Source: Spirochaetales bacterium (GTDB lineage: Bacteria > Spirochaetota > Spirochaetia > UBA9216). From it: a stretch of DNA of 64,000 nucleotides. Position numbers and translations under genes: made by a program. The stretch is from assembly GCA_016839055.1 (NCBI GenBank), contig JAEKNX010000001.1, positions 488,751-552,750 of the forward strand, in the 5' to 3' direction. Under the pieces are notes generated by a model. That model saw only the letters and a program-made list of their open reading frames with translations, made no database searches and had not been told where the DNA came from. Shown piece after piece: positions 1 through 8,049 of the stretch; position 1 is the first letter of the stretch, and each line of letters opens with the position of its first letter.

Positions 1-956
1 CCGCTGATAGACTTGCTGAGCTTCTCGACAATGAAGTTATCATGGCAAAAGATGTTATAGGTCCGGATGTCGAGAAGGCTGTTTCCGAACTTAAAGCCGG
101 TCAGGTTCTGGTACTTGAGAACACAAGGTTTTACAAGGAAGAAACCGAAAACGATATGGAATTCGCGAAAAAAATCGCTAAACTTGGTGATGTCTTCATC
201 AATGATGCCTTTGGATCCGCGCATAGAGCCCATGCCTCAACAGAGGGTGTCAGTCACTTTCTTCCTTCAGCAGCAGGTTTTTTGATAGAAAAGGAATGTT
301 TATTTTTCGACGGTATTCTTAAGAATCCTAAGAAACCCTTTGTCGCAATTATAGGCGGAGCCAAGGTTTCTTCAAAGATAGGTGTTCTGGAATCTCTTCT
401 TGAAAGAGCTGACTGCTTGATTATTGGCGGCGGAATGGCTTACACCTTTCTTTATGCCCAGGGTCACACTATTGGCAAATCACTTTTTGAAGAAGATTAT
501 CTTGATACAGCTAAAAAGCTCCTTAAAAAGGCAGCCGAGAAGGGTGTTGAGATTATCCTGCCAGAAGACCATGTCGGTGCGGTCGATTTTTCAGAGAATG
601 CCGATGCTGTTAAGATAGACAACATTGATATTCCTGCTGATATGCTCGGCATGGATGTTGGTGATAAAACCCTTGTTAAGATAAAAGAACGAATTGCCTC
701 AGCGGCATCAATTGTCTGGAATGGTCCCATGGGAGTTTTCGAGTTCAAGGCATTCGCAAAAGGAACACTCGAAGTTGCTAAATGGGTTTCAGAATGTAAG
801 GGTACCACCGTCGTAGGTGGAGGAGATTCTGTTGCAGCTGTTAATAAGTTTGGTTTTGCCGATAAAATTGACCATGTATCAACCGGAGGCGGAGCTTCTC
901 TTGAATTTCTTGAAGGAAAAGTACTGCCCGGTATTGAGGCATTAAGAATTAATTAA
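1..956 (+). CDS. pgk: Phosphoglycerate kinase, 5' end outside window
   Basis: Glycolytic enzyme transferring phosphate from 1,3-bisphosphoglycerate to ADP in the cytosol. The open frame runs in from base 1 (codons start at base 3), so the N-terminal part is missing; the first Met inside the window at 42 is internal. Visible family landmarks are LENTRF, NDAFGSAHRAHAS, the hinge GGAKVSSKIGVLE, WNGPMGVFE and the C-terminal nucleotide-binding GGGDSVAA and STGGGASLEFLEG. It ends at TAA 954-956, 23 bases before tpiA, so the two are very likely cotranscribed. No sign of damage in the visible part. Confidence 0.98.
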   Translation, partial: ADRLAELLDNEVIMAKDVIGPDVEKAVSELKAGQVLVLENTRFYKEETENDMEFAKKIAKLGDVFINDAFGSAHRAHASTEGVSHFLPSAAGFLIEKECLFFDGILKNPKKPFVAIIGGAKVSSKIGVLESLLERADCLIIGGGMAYTFLYAQGHTIGKSLFEEDYLDTAKKLLKKAAEKGVEIILPEDHVGAVDFSENADAVKIDNIDIPADMLGMDVGDKTLVKIKERIASAASIVWNGPMGVFEFKAFAKGTLEVAKWVSECKGTTVVGGGDSVAAVNKFGFADKIDHVSTGGGASLEFLEGKVLPGIEALRIN

Positions 957-979
957 AACTGACAAAGCAGGAGATCATT

Positions 980-1732
980 ATGAGAAAAACTTTTATAGCC
1001 GGCAACTGGAAAATGTATAAAACACCGGCAGAAGCAAGAGCCCTGGCCGAAGAGCTTAAAAGTGCACTGAAAGGCTGTAAACACAAGGTGCTTATTGCTC
1101 CCAGTTTTACTGCTCTTGACGCTGTTTCGTCTGTTGTGAAGGGAAGTAATATTCTTCTCGGAGCACAGAATATGTCAAACGTTGAAGAAGGAGCTCACAC
1201 TGGTGAAACTTCAGTCCTGATGCTGAAGGCAATCGGCGTTGATGTCGTAATTCTCGGTCATTCAGAGAGACGACATGTTTATGGCGAGACTAATGAAGTA
1301 ATCAACCAAAAGGTTAAACTTGCTCTTTCTCACGGTCTTGAGGTCATTCTCTGTATCGGCGAGACTCTCGAAGAGCGGGAGGCAGGAAGGGCTGAAGAAG
1401 TTGTAAAAAAACAAACAGAAGCCGGACTTAAAGGCGTGAGTGAAGATCAGCTTAAAGACGTAACTATCGCCTATGAGCCTGTTTGGGCTATCGGAACAGG
1501 CAAGACTGCCACTCCGGAAGACGCCGATCAGATTCATCAGGTAACAAGAGACACTGTAAAGAATATCTATTCGGCTGATGCAGCCGAGGCAATGGTTATT
1601 CAGTACGGCGGTTCGGTTAAACCCGAGAATGCCGCGCAGTTAATGAGTATGGACAATATTGACGGAGCCCTCGTTGGAGGTGCATCTTTGAAAGTTGATT
1701 TGTTTTTACCTATAGCCGAATACGACAAATAA
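980..1732 (+). CDS. tpiA: Triosephosphate isomerase
   Basis: Interconverts dihydroxyacetone phosphate and glyceraldehyde 3-phosphate. At 250 residues it has normal family length. Catalytic residues are all visible: Asn9 and Lys11 in GNWKMYK, His94 in ILGHSERR, Glu166 in AYEPVWAIGTG, plus the phosphate-binding YGGSVKP and the C-terminal GALVGGASL. The ATG at 980 follows an AGGAG Shine-Dalgarno sequence. It lies directly after pgk, the common glycolytic pairing, and is followed by an intrinsic terminator before secG. Confidence 0.98.
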   Translation: MRKTFIAGNWKMYKTPAEARALAEELKSALKGCKHKVLIAPSFTALDAVSSVVKGSNILLGAQNMSNVEEGAHTGETSVLMLKAIGVDVVILGHSERRHVYGETNEVINQKVKLALSHGLEVILCIGETLEEREAGRAEEVVKKQTEAGLKGVSEDQLKDVTIAYEPVWAIGTGKTATPEDADQIHQVTRDTVKNIYSADAAEAMVIQYGGSVKPENAAQLMSMDNIDGALVGGASLKVDLFLPIAEYDK

Positions 1733-1743
1733 GTATATAATGG

Positions 1744-1774
1744 GGTCTCTTCTGTAGGAAGAGACCAATTTTTT
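1744..1774 (+). terminator. Intrinsic terminator between tpiA and secG
   Basis: A perfect 9-bp stem (1744-1752 with 1758-1766) closes a 5-base loop and is followed by AA and six T. It starts 12 bases after the tpiA stop. It probably separates, or partly attenuates, transcription from the glycolytic genes into secG. Confidence 0.85.
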
Positions 1775-1790
1775 GTAACTGGAGTTTGAA

Positions 1791-2111
1791 ATGGGTGCAG
1801 TTGGTGTTGCTTTAATCGTACTTTTCAGCATGAGTGCTGTATTATTGATAATAATTGTTATGCTGCAGGATGAGCAGGGCGAAGGCCTGGGCGGAATATT
1901 CGGCGGCGGAAGTTCATCTGCTTTCGGAAGCAGGAGTGGGAATGTGCTGACCAGATTTACGTCTGTTCTTGGAGCCATCTTTATTATTACAGCTTTCTCC
2001 TTAGCTTGGTATAACAGAACTGTTGATAACAGTGATCTGCTTAGAGCTGCTAAGGAAAATGTAACGAATCAAGAAAACGGTGAATGGTGGGACGTTCACG
2101 GATCAGAGTAA
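1791..2111 (+). CDS. secG: Protein translocase subunit SecG
   Basis: Small inner-membrane subunit of the SecYEG channel. The 106-residue protein has the two expected membrane helices (about 5-22 and 55-73). Between them lie the SecG hallmark MLQDEQGEGLGG and a Gly/Ser-rich loop with a GSRSGNVLTR stretch. The start at 1791 follows CTGGAG with suitable spacing. Location after tpiA is frequent for secG in bacteria. The charged C-terminal tail (about 75-106) is a little longer than in many homologues. Confidence 0.93.
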   Translation: MGAVGVALIVLFSMSAVLLIIIVMLQDEQGEGLGGIFGGGSSSAFGSRSGNVLTRFTSVLGAIFIITAFSLAWYNRTVDNSDLLRAAKENVTNQENGEWWDVHGSE

Positions 2112-2126
2112 TTGACGGATAAGATA

Positions 2127-3203
2127 ATGAATAATAAAAAAATCATATTCTTACCGCTTTTTCTGATTTTATTAACTGGAAATATTTTTGGACAGTTAAT
2201 AGATAAGCCCGCGGCTTCGATAAATTACTCGAAGCCGGAAATGATATCCGTTAAACAGCTTGAGGCTCAGGTTCAGGTAGTAAATGCGCTCAGAGAGAGA
2301 GCCGGCCAACAGGCGAAACAGCCTACTATAGCCGATAAAGTTGAAGTTCTCGAAATGATGATCTCTGATATGCTGATCATGCAGGCTGCCGAGAGTAAAG
2401 GCATAAAGGCTGAAGAGGCGGAGATAGCAAATGCTATTAACAGCCAGAAGGTTCAGCTTGAACAGCAGAATCAGAGGAAGATTACCGATGTCCAGTTCAG
2501 AGCTGCTATTGAATCACAGACTGGTTATACCTGGGTTAAATACAGGGAACAGTTATCAAAACAGATAATTCAGCAAAAATTTCTAATGTCTGAAAAACAG
2601 GCTGAAATTGAAAGTTATGTTAAGATGCCTGATTTCTCTGAGATCGAAAGAGTTTTTAAACAGAACAGAACTCAGTTTTCAAACCCGGAAATGGCCAGAT
2701 ATAGTCAAATTTTCATCAGTACGCTCAATCTTGATTACAGCAAGGTTCAGGAAGCTGAAAAAAAGGCTGATGAAGCATATCGGAAATACGTAAACGGCAG
2801 TGCTAGTTTTGAACAGCTTGTAAATGATTACACCGAGGATCCAAATGCAAAGTACCGCAACGGTGATTCCGGCTATATTGCCTACAATGATCCTAATGTT
2901 TCGGCTTATCTCGGCAAGAATTTTATAGACCAGCTTTTCAGTATAAAAGAGGGTGATGTTAAAGGCGTTATCAAGTCAAACATCGGTTATCATATAATTA
3001 AAATTACTGATTATCGTGAGGCTAAACTCCTAACGCTCGACGATACTATTCATCCTACAGCAAGTCAGACTGTCAGGGAATTTATCGCGCAGCAGCTCAT
3101 TGTGAGTTCGCAGAATGCGGCCGTATCTAAATCTTTGAATGAATTAGTAGAAGAGCTTAAGAAAGACGCTGATATTAAAATTTTCGAGGATAATATTAAC
3201 TGA
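2127..3203 (+). CDS. SurA-like periplasmic peptidyl-prolyl isomerase/chaperone
   Basis: Predicted exported parvulin-type foldase for outer-membrane proteins. The in-frame TTG at 2112 is possible, but ATG 2127 starts a clean signal peptide (MNNKK, hydrophobic core to about residue 22), giving 358 residues. After it comes a helical SurA_N-like region (about 30-170) rich in Gln and Glu, then a PpiC rotamase domain (about 185-295) with YSQIFI, FEQLVNDYTEDPNAKYRNGDSGYI and IGYHIIKI landmarks. The stop overlaps the start of nusB (TGATG), so the genes are translationally coupled. Not assigned the surA symbol, because several spirochaete paralogues share this architecture. Confidence 0.85.
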   Translation: MNNKKIIFLPLFLILLTGNIFGQLIDKPAASINYSKPEMISVKQLEAQVQVVNALRERAGQQAKQPTIADKVEVLEMMISDMLIMQAAESKGIKAEEAEIANAINSQKVQLEQQNQRKITDVQFRAAIESQTGYTWVKYREQLSKQIIQQKFLMSEKQAEIESYVKMPDFSEIERVFKQNRTQFSNPEMARYSQIFISTLNLDYSKVQEAEKKADEAYRKYVNGSASFEQLVNDYTEDPNAKYRNGDSGYIAYNDPNVSAYLGKNFIDQLFSIKEGDVKGVIKSNIGYHIIKITDYREAKLLTLDDTIHPTASQTVREFIAQQLIVSSQNAAVSKSLNELVEELKKDADIKIFEDNIN

Positions 3204-3616
3204 TGGGAACCCGGAGAAAGGGTAGGGTTATCGCTTTTCAAACCATTTTTAGCTGGGACGCAAACAAAATTCAGCTGAATGATCTTTTGAGATTTGATTG
3301 GCTTGATGAGAGTGATTTAGGCAAGAATCAGGAAGCGATAGACTTTGCCCGTCTGCTGGCGGCAGGCACGATCGAGAATATTGATATTGTTGATGAGACC
3401 ATTAAAGATAATTTAGTAAACTGGAAGTTTAACCGCTTGTCCAGGGTTGACCTGTCAATATTGAGGATAAGTGTTTACAGCCTGCTTTTCAGGGATGAGA
3501 TTCCGCGGAAAGTAACAATTGACGAGGCTGTTGATATAGCAAAATCCTACGGAAGCGATGAATCATATAAATTTGTAAATGGAGTATTGGACAGTATCAG
3601 AAAAACGAATGAATAG
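3203..3616 (+). CDS. nusB: Transcription antitermination protein NusB
   Basis: RNA-binding antitermination factor acting with NusE on rRNA operons. The 137-residue all-helical protein has the family start GTRRKGRVIAFQTIF and the C-terminal RLSRVDLSILRISVYSLLF, IPRKVTIDEAVDIAKSYG and FVNGVLDSI motifs. Its ATG overlaps the preceding stop, and its own stop lies inside the start of the next gene. The family is well conserved, so the call is secure. Confidence 0.96.
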   Translation: MGTRRKGRVIAFQTIFSWDANKIQLNDLLRFDWLDESDLGKNQEAIDFARLLAAGTIENIDIVDETIKDNLVNWKFNRLSRVDLSILRISVYSLLFRDEIPRKVTIDEAVDIAKSYGSDESYKFVNGVLDSIRKTNE

Positions 3617-5243
3617 ACTGAATTTAAAAAAATATGCTATTGCAATAATTGTAATTTCAATTTTCTGTCTACTGTTGGTTATTCTGTTTGTAGTTAAAAA
3701 AAATAATGACGCAGAAAGCTTTTTTGAAGATGTTTCCATAATTGATCAGAATATTGCATCGGGATTTTATAATCAGGCCGAAAAGCAACTCTCTGAACTA
3801 TACGATAGAATAAACAGCAGTTCTTTCGCCTTAAGCTTCTTGAAACGAACAGAGAGAATAGCATCCGAAGTCGGAGATTATTCTGATTTCATAGATTATG
3901 CTTCCGGTCTGCACAGCAGGTATAAAAACAATCTCGAGCTGTCCGCCGTTTACGCTTATTCGGAATATATGAACGGGAATTATAAAAAAGCCTTTTCTAT
4001 CTCTGAGGCAAAGCTTGCAAAATCTGATTATAACTTCATCTATCTTGCATCTTTACTAAAGGAAAACAGAAAAGTATCAGACCGGAAGGTTTATGAACTA
4101 ATCCCTTCCGGGTTCCGACTCTTTTTCAGGAATGAGGGGCTCGGTTATGAAGAGCTGATTACCGCCTCAAAGATTATAAAAGATGATCGGTTAATTGTAG
4201 ACGCGGCTCTTCTTTTAATGGGAAGAGGTGAAAAAGAGGAAGCCTGGGATATTATCAGCTCAGCCCAAGCCCCGAATAATTTACCGGCAATGTTCATTGC
4301 CTATGATAACAGAAAATACGGCGCAGCCGAGAGATATTATACGGAGCTCTCGCCGTCGGAAAAGAACAGGTCGGCCATAGAAATGTTCGGTGCAGATATC
4401 TATCTGGAAACCTGCAGCCTCGAGGCTGCCGAGGCTGTATACAACAAAATTCTAAATGATAATCCCGGATATTCCTGGATACCCTACAGAAATCTTTATT
4501 CTCTGAAGACCGGCACTGCCGCAGGTATCGCTCATCTTGAAGATGGGCTTAAATTATTTCCTGGGCAGCAGGACCTTCTCCTGCCGCTGGCCTGGGAGAC
4601 ATATATAAGCACCGGGCTGGGTGAATCAGCTGCATCATTATCTAATCCTGAAGAAAATGAACCGCTGTCGGAACTGTTCAGGATCAATGTCATCCTTAAG
4701 AACAGAAGTCCCGAACATATAATAGGAAATTACTGGAATATTATAAACAGGGCGCCTGACTCGGAGGTGATCGCTCAGTCCTTCGCGAATTATCTGCTGC
4801 GGAACCGCAATTTTAAACAGCTGGAACTGCTGCTCAAAAAATACACTGATTTTAACGGTGAAACAGCCTGGCAGCTGCTTTACTCCGCAGTATCAGCTTT
4901 AATGCAGGGAGATGCAGCAGCATCGAAAGAATATATAGATAGATCACTTAAAATTGATGAGACCACCGCTTCTTTATACAATAAAGGAGTGATAAGCCAT
5001 TTTTCAGGCAACAAGGCCGAGGCTGTTTTCTGGCTGAAACGGGCCTCTGCAACAGCCGAAATGAATAATAAACCGGAATATTTGATGAAAATCTATTATA
5101 AACTGGCCGAAACCTATTATAATAATCTTGAATATGGTGAGGCTGAAAAATATGTTAAAAAATCATTACGAATTGCTCCGGATGATATGAGAAGCAGTAT
5201 ACTTTACAACAAAATAAAAGAAGGCCATAATGATAAAACTTAA
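3609..5243 (+). CDS. Membrane-anchored TPR protein
   Basis: Function unknown. ATG 3609 (overlapping the nusB stop by 8 bases) gives 544 residues and places a membrane helix right at the N-terminus (about 9-30), flanked by lysines. An ATG at 3579 would put ten nusB-overlapping residues before it and is less likely. The rest is predicted to be soluble helical hairpins; clear TPR-like units are near the C-terminus (TASLYNKGVISHFSGNKAEA and AETYYNNLEYGEAEKYVKKS). Likely a periplasmic or cytoplasmic-face scaffold anchored in the inner membrane. It overlaps map by 14 bases. Confidence 0.75.
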   Translation: MNRLNLKKYAIAIIVISIFCLLLVILFVVKKNNDAESFFEDVSIIDQNIASGFYNQAEKQLSELYDRINSSSFALSFLKRTERIASEVGDYSDFIDYASGLHSRYKNNLELSAVYAYSEYMNGNYKKAFSISEAKLAKSDYNFIYLASLLKENRKVSDRKVYELIPSGFRLFFRNEGLGYEELITASKIIKDDRLIVDAALLLMGRGEKEEAWDIISSAQAPNNLPAMFIAYDNRKYGAAERYYTELSPSEKNRSAIEMFGADIYLETCSLEAAEAVYNKILNDNPGYSWIPYRNLYSLKTGTAAGIAHLEDGLKLFPGQQDLLLPLAWETYISTGLGESAASLSNPEENEPLSELFRINVILKNRSPEHIIGNYWNIINRAPDSEVIAQSFANYLLRNRNFKQLELLLKKYTDFNGETAWQLLYSAVSALMQGDAAASKEYIDRSLKIDETTASLYNKGVISHFSGNKAEAVFWLKRASATAEMNNKPEYLMKIYYKLAETYYNNLEYGEAEKYVKKSLRIAPDDMRSSILYNKIKEGHNDKT

Positions 5244-5979
5244 AAACAATGATGAAATAAACCGGATTCGGGAATCCTGCAAGATGCTCGCGGAAGTCTT
5301 TGAAGAATTAAATAAAATAATTATTGAAGGTATATCCACGAAGGAAATAGATGATTTCTGCTGTAGCAGCATAACAAGAAGAGGCGGTAAACCCGCTTTT
5401 TTAAATTATGACGGTTTTCCGGGAAGCGCGTGCGTTAGTGTGAATGAAGAAGTCATACACGGAATACCTTCTGAACGAAAACTGAAGAGCGGTGATATAG
5501 TCGGGATTGATCTGGGTATAGATCTTAAAGGATATTTCAGCGATGCCGCCAGGACCTATGCCATTGGGCAGGTCTCGGAAGAGACAATGAAGCTGATGTC
5601 CGTCACCCGGCAGGCGCTTGAGGCGGGTATTGCAGCCTGTGTCTTCGGTAATAGAATCAAGGACGTGTCTGCCGCCGTCTTTGCGGTAGCTGACGGTAGC
5701 AACTACGGCGTAGTAAGGGAATTCTGCGGACATGGTGTAGGTTTCGGCGTTCATGAATCGCCGCAAATTCCGAACTATGTTCATCCCGGACCCAATCCCC
5801 GGCTTAAGAAGGGGATGGTGCTTGCAATTGAGCCGATGATTAATCTCGGAACCCATGAAGTAGAAGTGCTCTCTGATGAATGGACAGTAGTCACGGCGGA
5901 CGGGAAAAATTCCGCTCATTTTGAGCATACTGTCGCAGTATTCGAAGATCATACTGAAATTTTAACTATTCTTGATTAA
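5230..5979 (+). CDS. map: Methionine aminopeptidase, type I
   Basis: Removes the N-terminal Met from nascent proteins. At 249 residues it is of type Ia length without the zinc-finger extension. The five metal ligands are all present: Asp94 (GIDLG), Asp105 (FSDAA), His168 (CGHGVG), Glu201 (AIEPM) and Glu232 (FEHTV); substrate-binding His77 is in VIHGIP. The ATG overlaps the upstream TPR gene by 14 bases, so expression is coupled. Only one copy is seen in this window. Confidence 0.97.
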   Translation: MIKLKNNDEINRIRESCKMLAEVFEELNKIIIEGISTKEIDDFCCSSITRRGGKPAFLNYDGFPGSACVSVNEEVIHGIPSERKLKSGDIVGIDLGIDLKGYFSDAARTYAIGQVSEETMKLMSVTRQALEAGIAACVFGNRIKDVSAAVFAVADGSNYGVVREFCGHGVGFGVHESPQIPNYVHPGPNPRLKKGMVLAIEPMINLGTHEVEVLSDEWTVVTADGKNSAHFEHTVAVFEDHTEILTILD

Positions 5980-5996
5980 ATCTGCCCGGAGGTAAA

Positions 5997-7436
5997 ATGA
6001 TAAAGTTGAAAAAATTTCTGTCATCCGGCAAAATCAATCTGATTTTGATCGGAGTTATCATCGGTCTTGTTGTCGGCATAACAGCCGGCGGCGGGGGCCT
6101 TGCCGGCAGGGTTCAGGCCGGGAAAACCGATCTCGTCGATATGCAGTATACCTTCAGGGCGGTCTCAGCGGACGTCCTGCCTGTCGTCGTTGAGATAAGA
6201 GTAGTTGAAGTTCAGACTCAGGTAATGCCTAAGGGTTATAGCTGGCCCTTTAATTTTATCGATCCTGAGGAGGAAGGGCCTGCCGAAACCCAGGAATATG
6301 AGACTGAAGGCCTGGGCTCGGGGGTTATCGTCCGGAAAGATGGTAATAAATATTATGTACTGACCAATAACCATGTTCTGGGTTCCGCCGACCGGATAAC
6401 TATACGCCTGAATGACAAATCGGAAATCAAGGCCGAGATTGTGGGTACTGATGAGCGGAAAGATCTTGCTCTTGTAAGTTTTTTTTCTGATAAGCCCCTC
6501 GAAACAGCCCGGCTCGGCAACTCGGATGATCTCTATGTAGGTGACTGGGTATTGGCCGTCGGCAGTCCGCTTGGTTATGAATCGACAGTAACTGCCGGAA
6601 TTGTAAGTGCTATCGGCAGAAACGGGCCTAGGGAGAATATCAGCGATTTCATCCAGACGGACGCATCAATAAATCAGGGCAATTCCGGTGGAGCCTTAGT
6701 CAATCTTGACGGCGAAGTTGTAGGTATCAATACCTGGATTGCCACGACAACCGGAGTAAGTATCGGTCTCGGATTTTCAATACCTGTCAACAATATAAAA
6801 AATGCGATTGACGATTTCATAGAAGACGGCTCGGTGCAGTATGGCTGGCTCGGCGTTACAATAACTGATCCTGACCAGATAACGGCTGAAGATCTGGGCC
6901 TCACCGGAATGACCGGCGCCATTGTTAATAATATCTATGAAAACAGTCCAGCCGGTCTGGCCGGCCTTCTGCCTGGCGACCTTATAATCAAAGTCGACGG
7001 ACAGGAGATAAAGGACTACAAGCATTTCACACGTGCAGTAGGAGACATCAAGGCCGGCGAAACAATCGAGCTGACTGTAATTAGAAATAAAGAGCAGATT
7101 AAACTCAGCGCATTAATAGTTCTCCGTAAAAATAGAGAAGAGCTGATTGAACTCTATGATTATATATGGCCCGGATTTACGGCTATTCCGCTGGAGGATA
7201 AACTGAAGTCTGAGTTCGGCCTGCCTGAATCTGTCGGCGGTGTAATTATCAGTGTTGAACCCGGTACACGGGCTTTTAAATCAGGTTTGAAAGATTATGA
7301 TATAATAACTGTAATAAACGGCAATGAAATAAATAATATGATGGATTTTTACCAGAGTATTAACGATAAAAATAATAAATACCGACTTAATATAATCAGA
7401 AATAATTCTGAGGTTATTATTGAGATGGAAAAATGA
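5997..7436 (+). CDS. HtrA/DegP-family serine protease with two PDZ domains
   Basis: Envelope quality-control protease. An N-terminal helix (about 13-30) anchors or exports it. The trypsin-like domain carries the full triad: His126 (TNNHVLG), Asp156 (RKDLALV) and Ser230 (QGNSGGAL). Two PDZ domains follow (about 275-375 and 390-479), with the typical NSPAGLAGLLPGDLIIKVDG signature in the first. An acidic, Pro-rich loop lies before the protease core (about 80-105). The start is fixed by GGAGG just upstream of ATG 5997. Together with the SurA-like gene it makes this operon partly devoted to envelope protein folding. Confidence 0.95.
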   Translation: MIKLKKFLSSGKINLILIGVIIGLVVGITAGGGGLAGRVQAGKTDLVDMQYTFRAVSADVLPVVVEIRVVEVQTQVMPKGYSWPFNFIDPEEEGPAETQEYETEGLGSGVIVRKDGNKYYVLTNNHVLGSADRITIRLNDKSEIKAEIVGTDERKDLALVSFFSDKPLETARLGNSDDLYVGDWVLAVGSPLGYESTVTAGIVSAIGRNGPRENISDFIQTDASINQGNSGGALVNLDGEVVGINTWIATTTGVSIGLGFSIPVNNIKNAIDDFIEDGSVQYGWLGVTITDPDQITAEDLGLTGMTGAIVNNIYENSPAGLAGLLPGDLIIKVDGQEIKDYKHFTRAVGDIKAGETIELTVIRNKEQIKLSALIVLRKNREELIELYDYIWPGFTAIPLEDKLKSEFGLPESVGGVIISVEPGTRAFKSGLKDYDIITVINGNEINNMMDFYQSINDKNNKYRLNIIRNNSEVIIEMEK

Positions 7437-7443
7437 GGTTGAA

Positions 7444-8049
7444 ATGTCAAAACTTTTTCTTGAATATAACACAGTACGTAATAACGCTATAAAACTTGCT
7501 CATAGAATTCATAAAGACGGTTTCATTCCCGACGTTATTTATGTTTCACTCCGGGGCGGGGCCTATATTGGAAATTTGATAAGTGAGTATTTTAAGATAG
7601 TAAGAACCGAACGTCCCGTTCTTTACGCCGCGGTCGTAGCCCATTCTTATATTGATATACACAACCATGATGAAATTAGAATAGACGGGTGGACATATGA
7701 TCCTGAGCACCTCAGGCAGGGTGATAAGGTGCTTCTTGTAGATGATATTTTTGATTCCGGACGAACAATCAACTACCTGACTGATGTCCTTCTCAAGCAT
7801 GGTGTTCCGAGAAAGGATCTGAAAATAGCGGTCCACGACTATAAGTATTTCAATTATAATGACAATTCGGGATCGGTAATCCCTGATTATTTCTGCAGGA
7901 AGCATGTAATTGATTCTCCTGAGAATGATATCTGGATTCATTATATGAGTCATGAACTCGTTGGGCTGAAAGATGAGGAGCTTGAAAACCAGTACTTTAA
8001 TAATGATCCTGAACTGAGAGAGGCTTTGGATATACTTGACAGGAAATAA
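7444..8049 (+). CDS. Phosphoribosyltransferase (xanthine/hypoxanthine type fold)
   Basis: Type I phosphoribosyltransferase, probably acting on a purine base with PRPP. The PRPP loop is VLLVDDIFDSGRT, preceded by a YVSLRGGAYIGNLI substrate segment. ATG 7444 is preferred because GAGGTTG sits just before it; an ATG at 7420 would overlap the protease gene. That start gives 201 residues. The substrate cannot be read from sequence; a xanthine or hypoxanthine/guanine salvage role is most likely in this family. The end overlaps the next gene's TTG start by 14 bases. Confidence 0.82.
   Translation: MSKLFLEYNTVRNNAIKLAHRIHKDGFIPDVIYVSLRGGAYIGNLISEYFKIVRTERPVLYAAVVAHSYIDIHNHDEIRIDGWTYDPEHLRQGDKVLLVDDIFDSGRTINYLTDVLLKHGVPRKDLKIAVHDYKYFNYNDNSGSVIPDYFCRKHVIDSPENDIWIHYMSHELVGLKDEELENQYFNNDPELREALDILDRK

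Noticed and set aside
5401..5952. 183-codon minus-strand frame inside map
   Set aside because: Entirely antisense to a gene with all catalytic residues present; no family signature.
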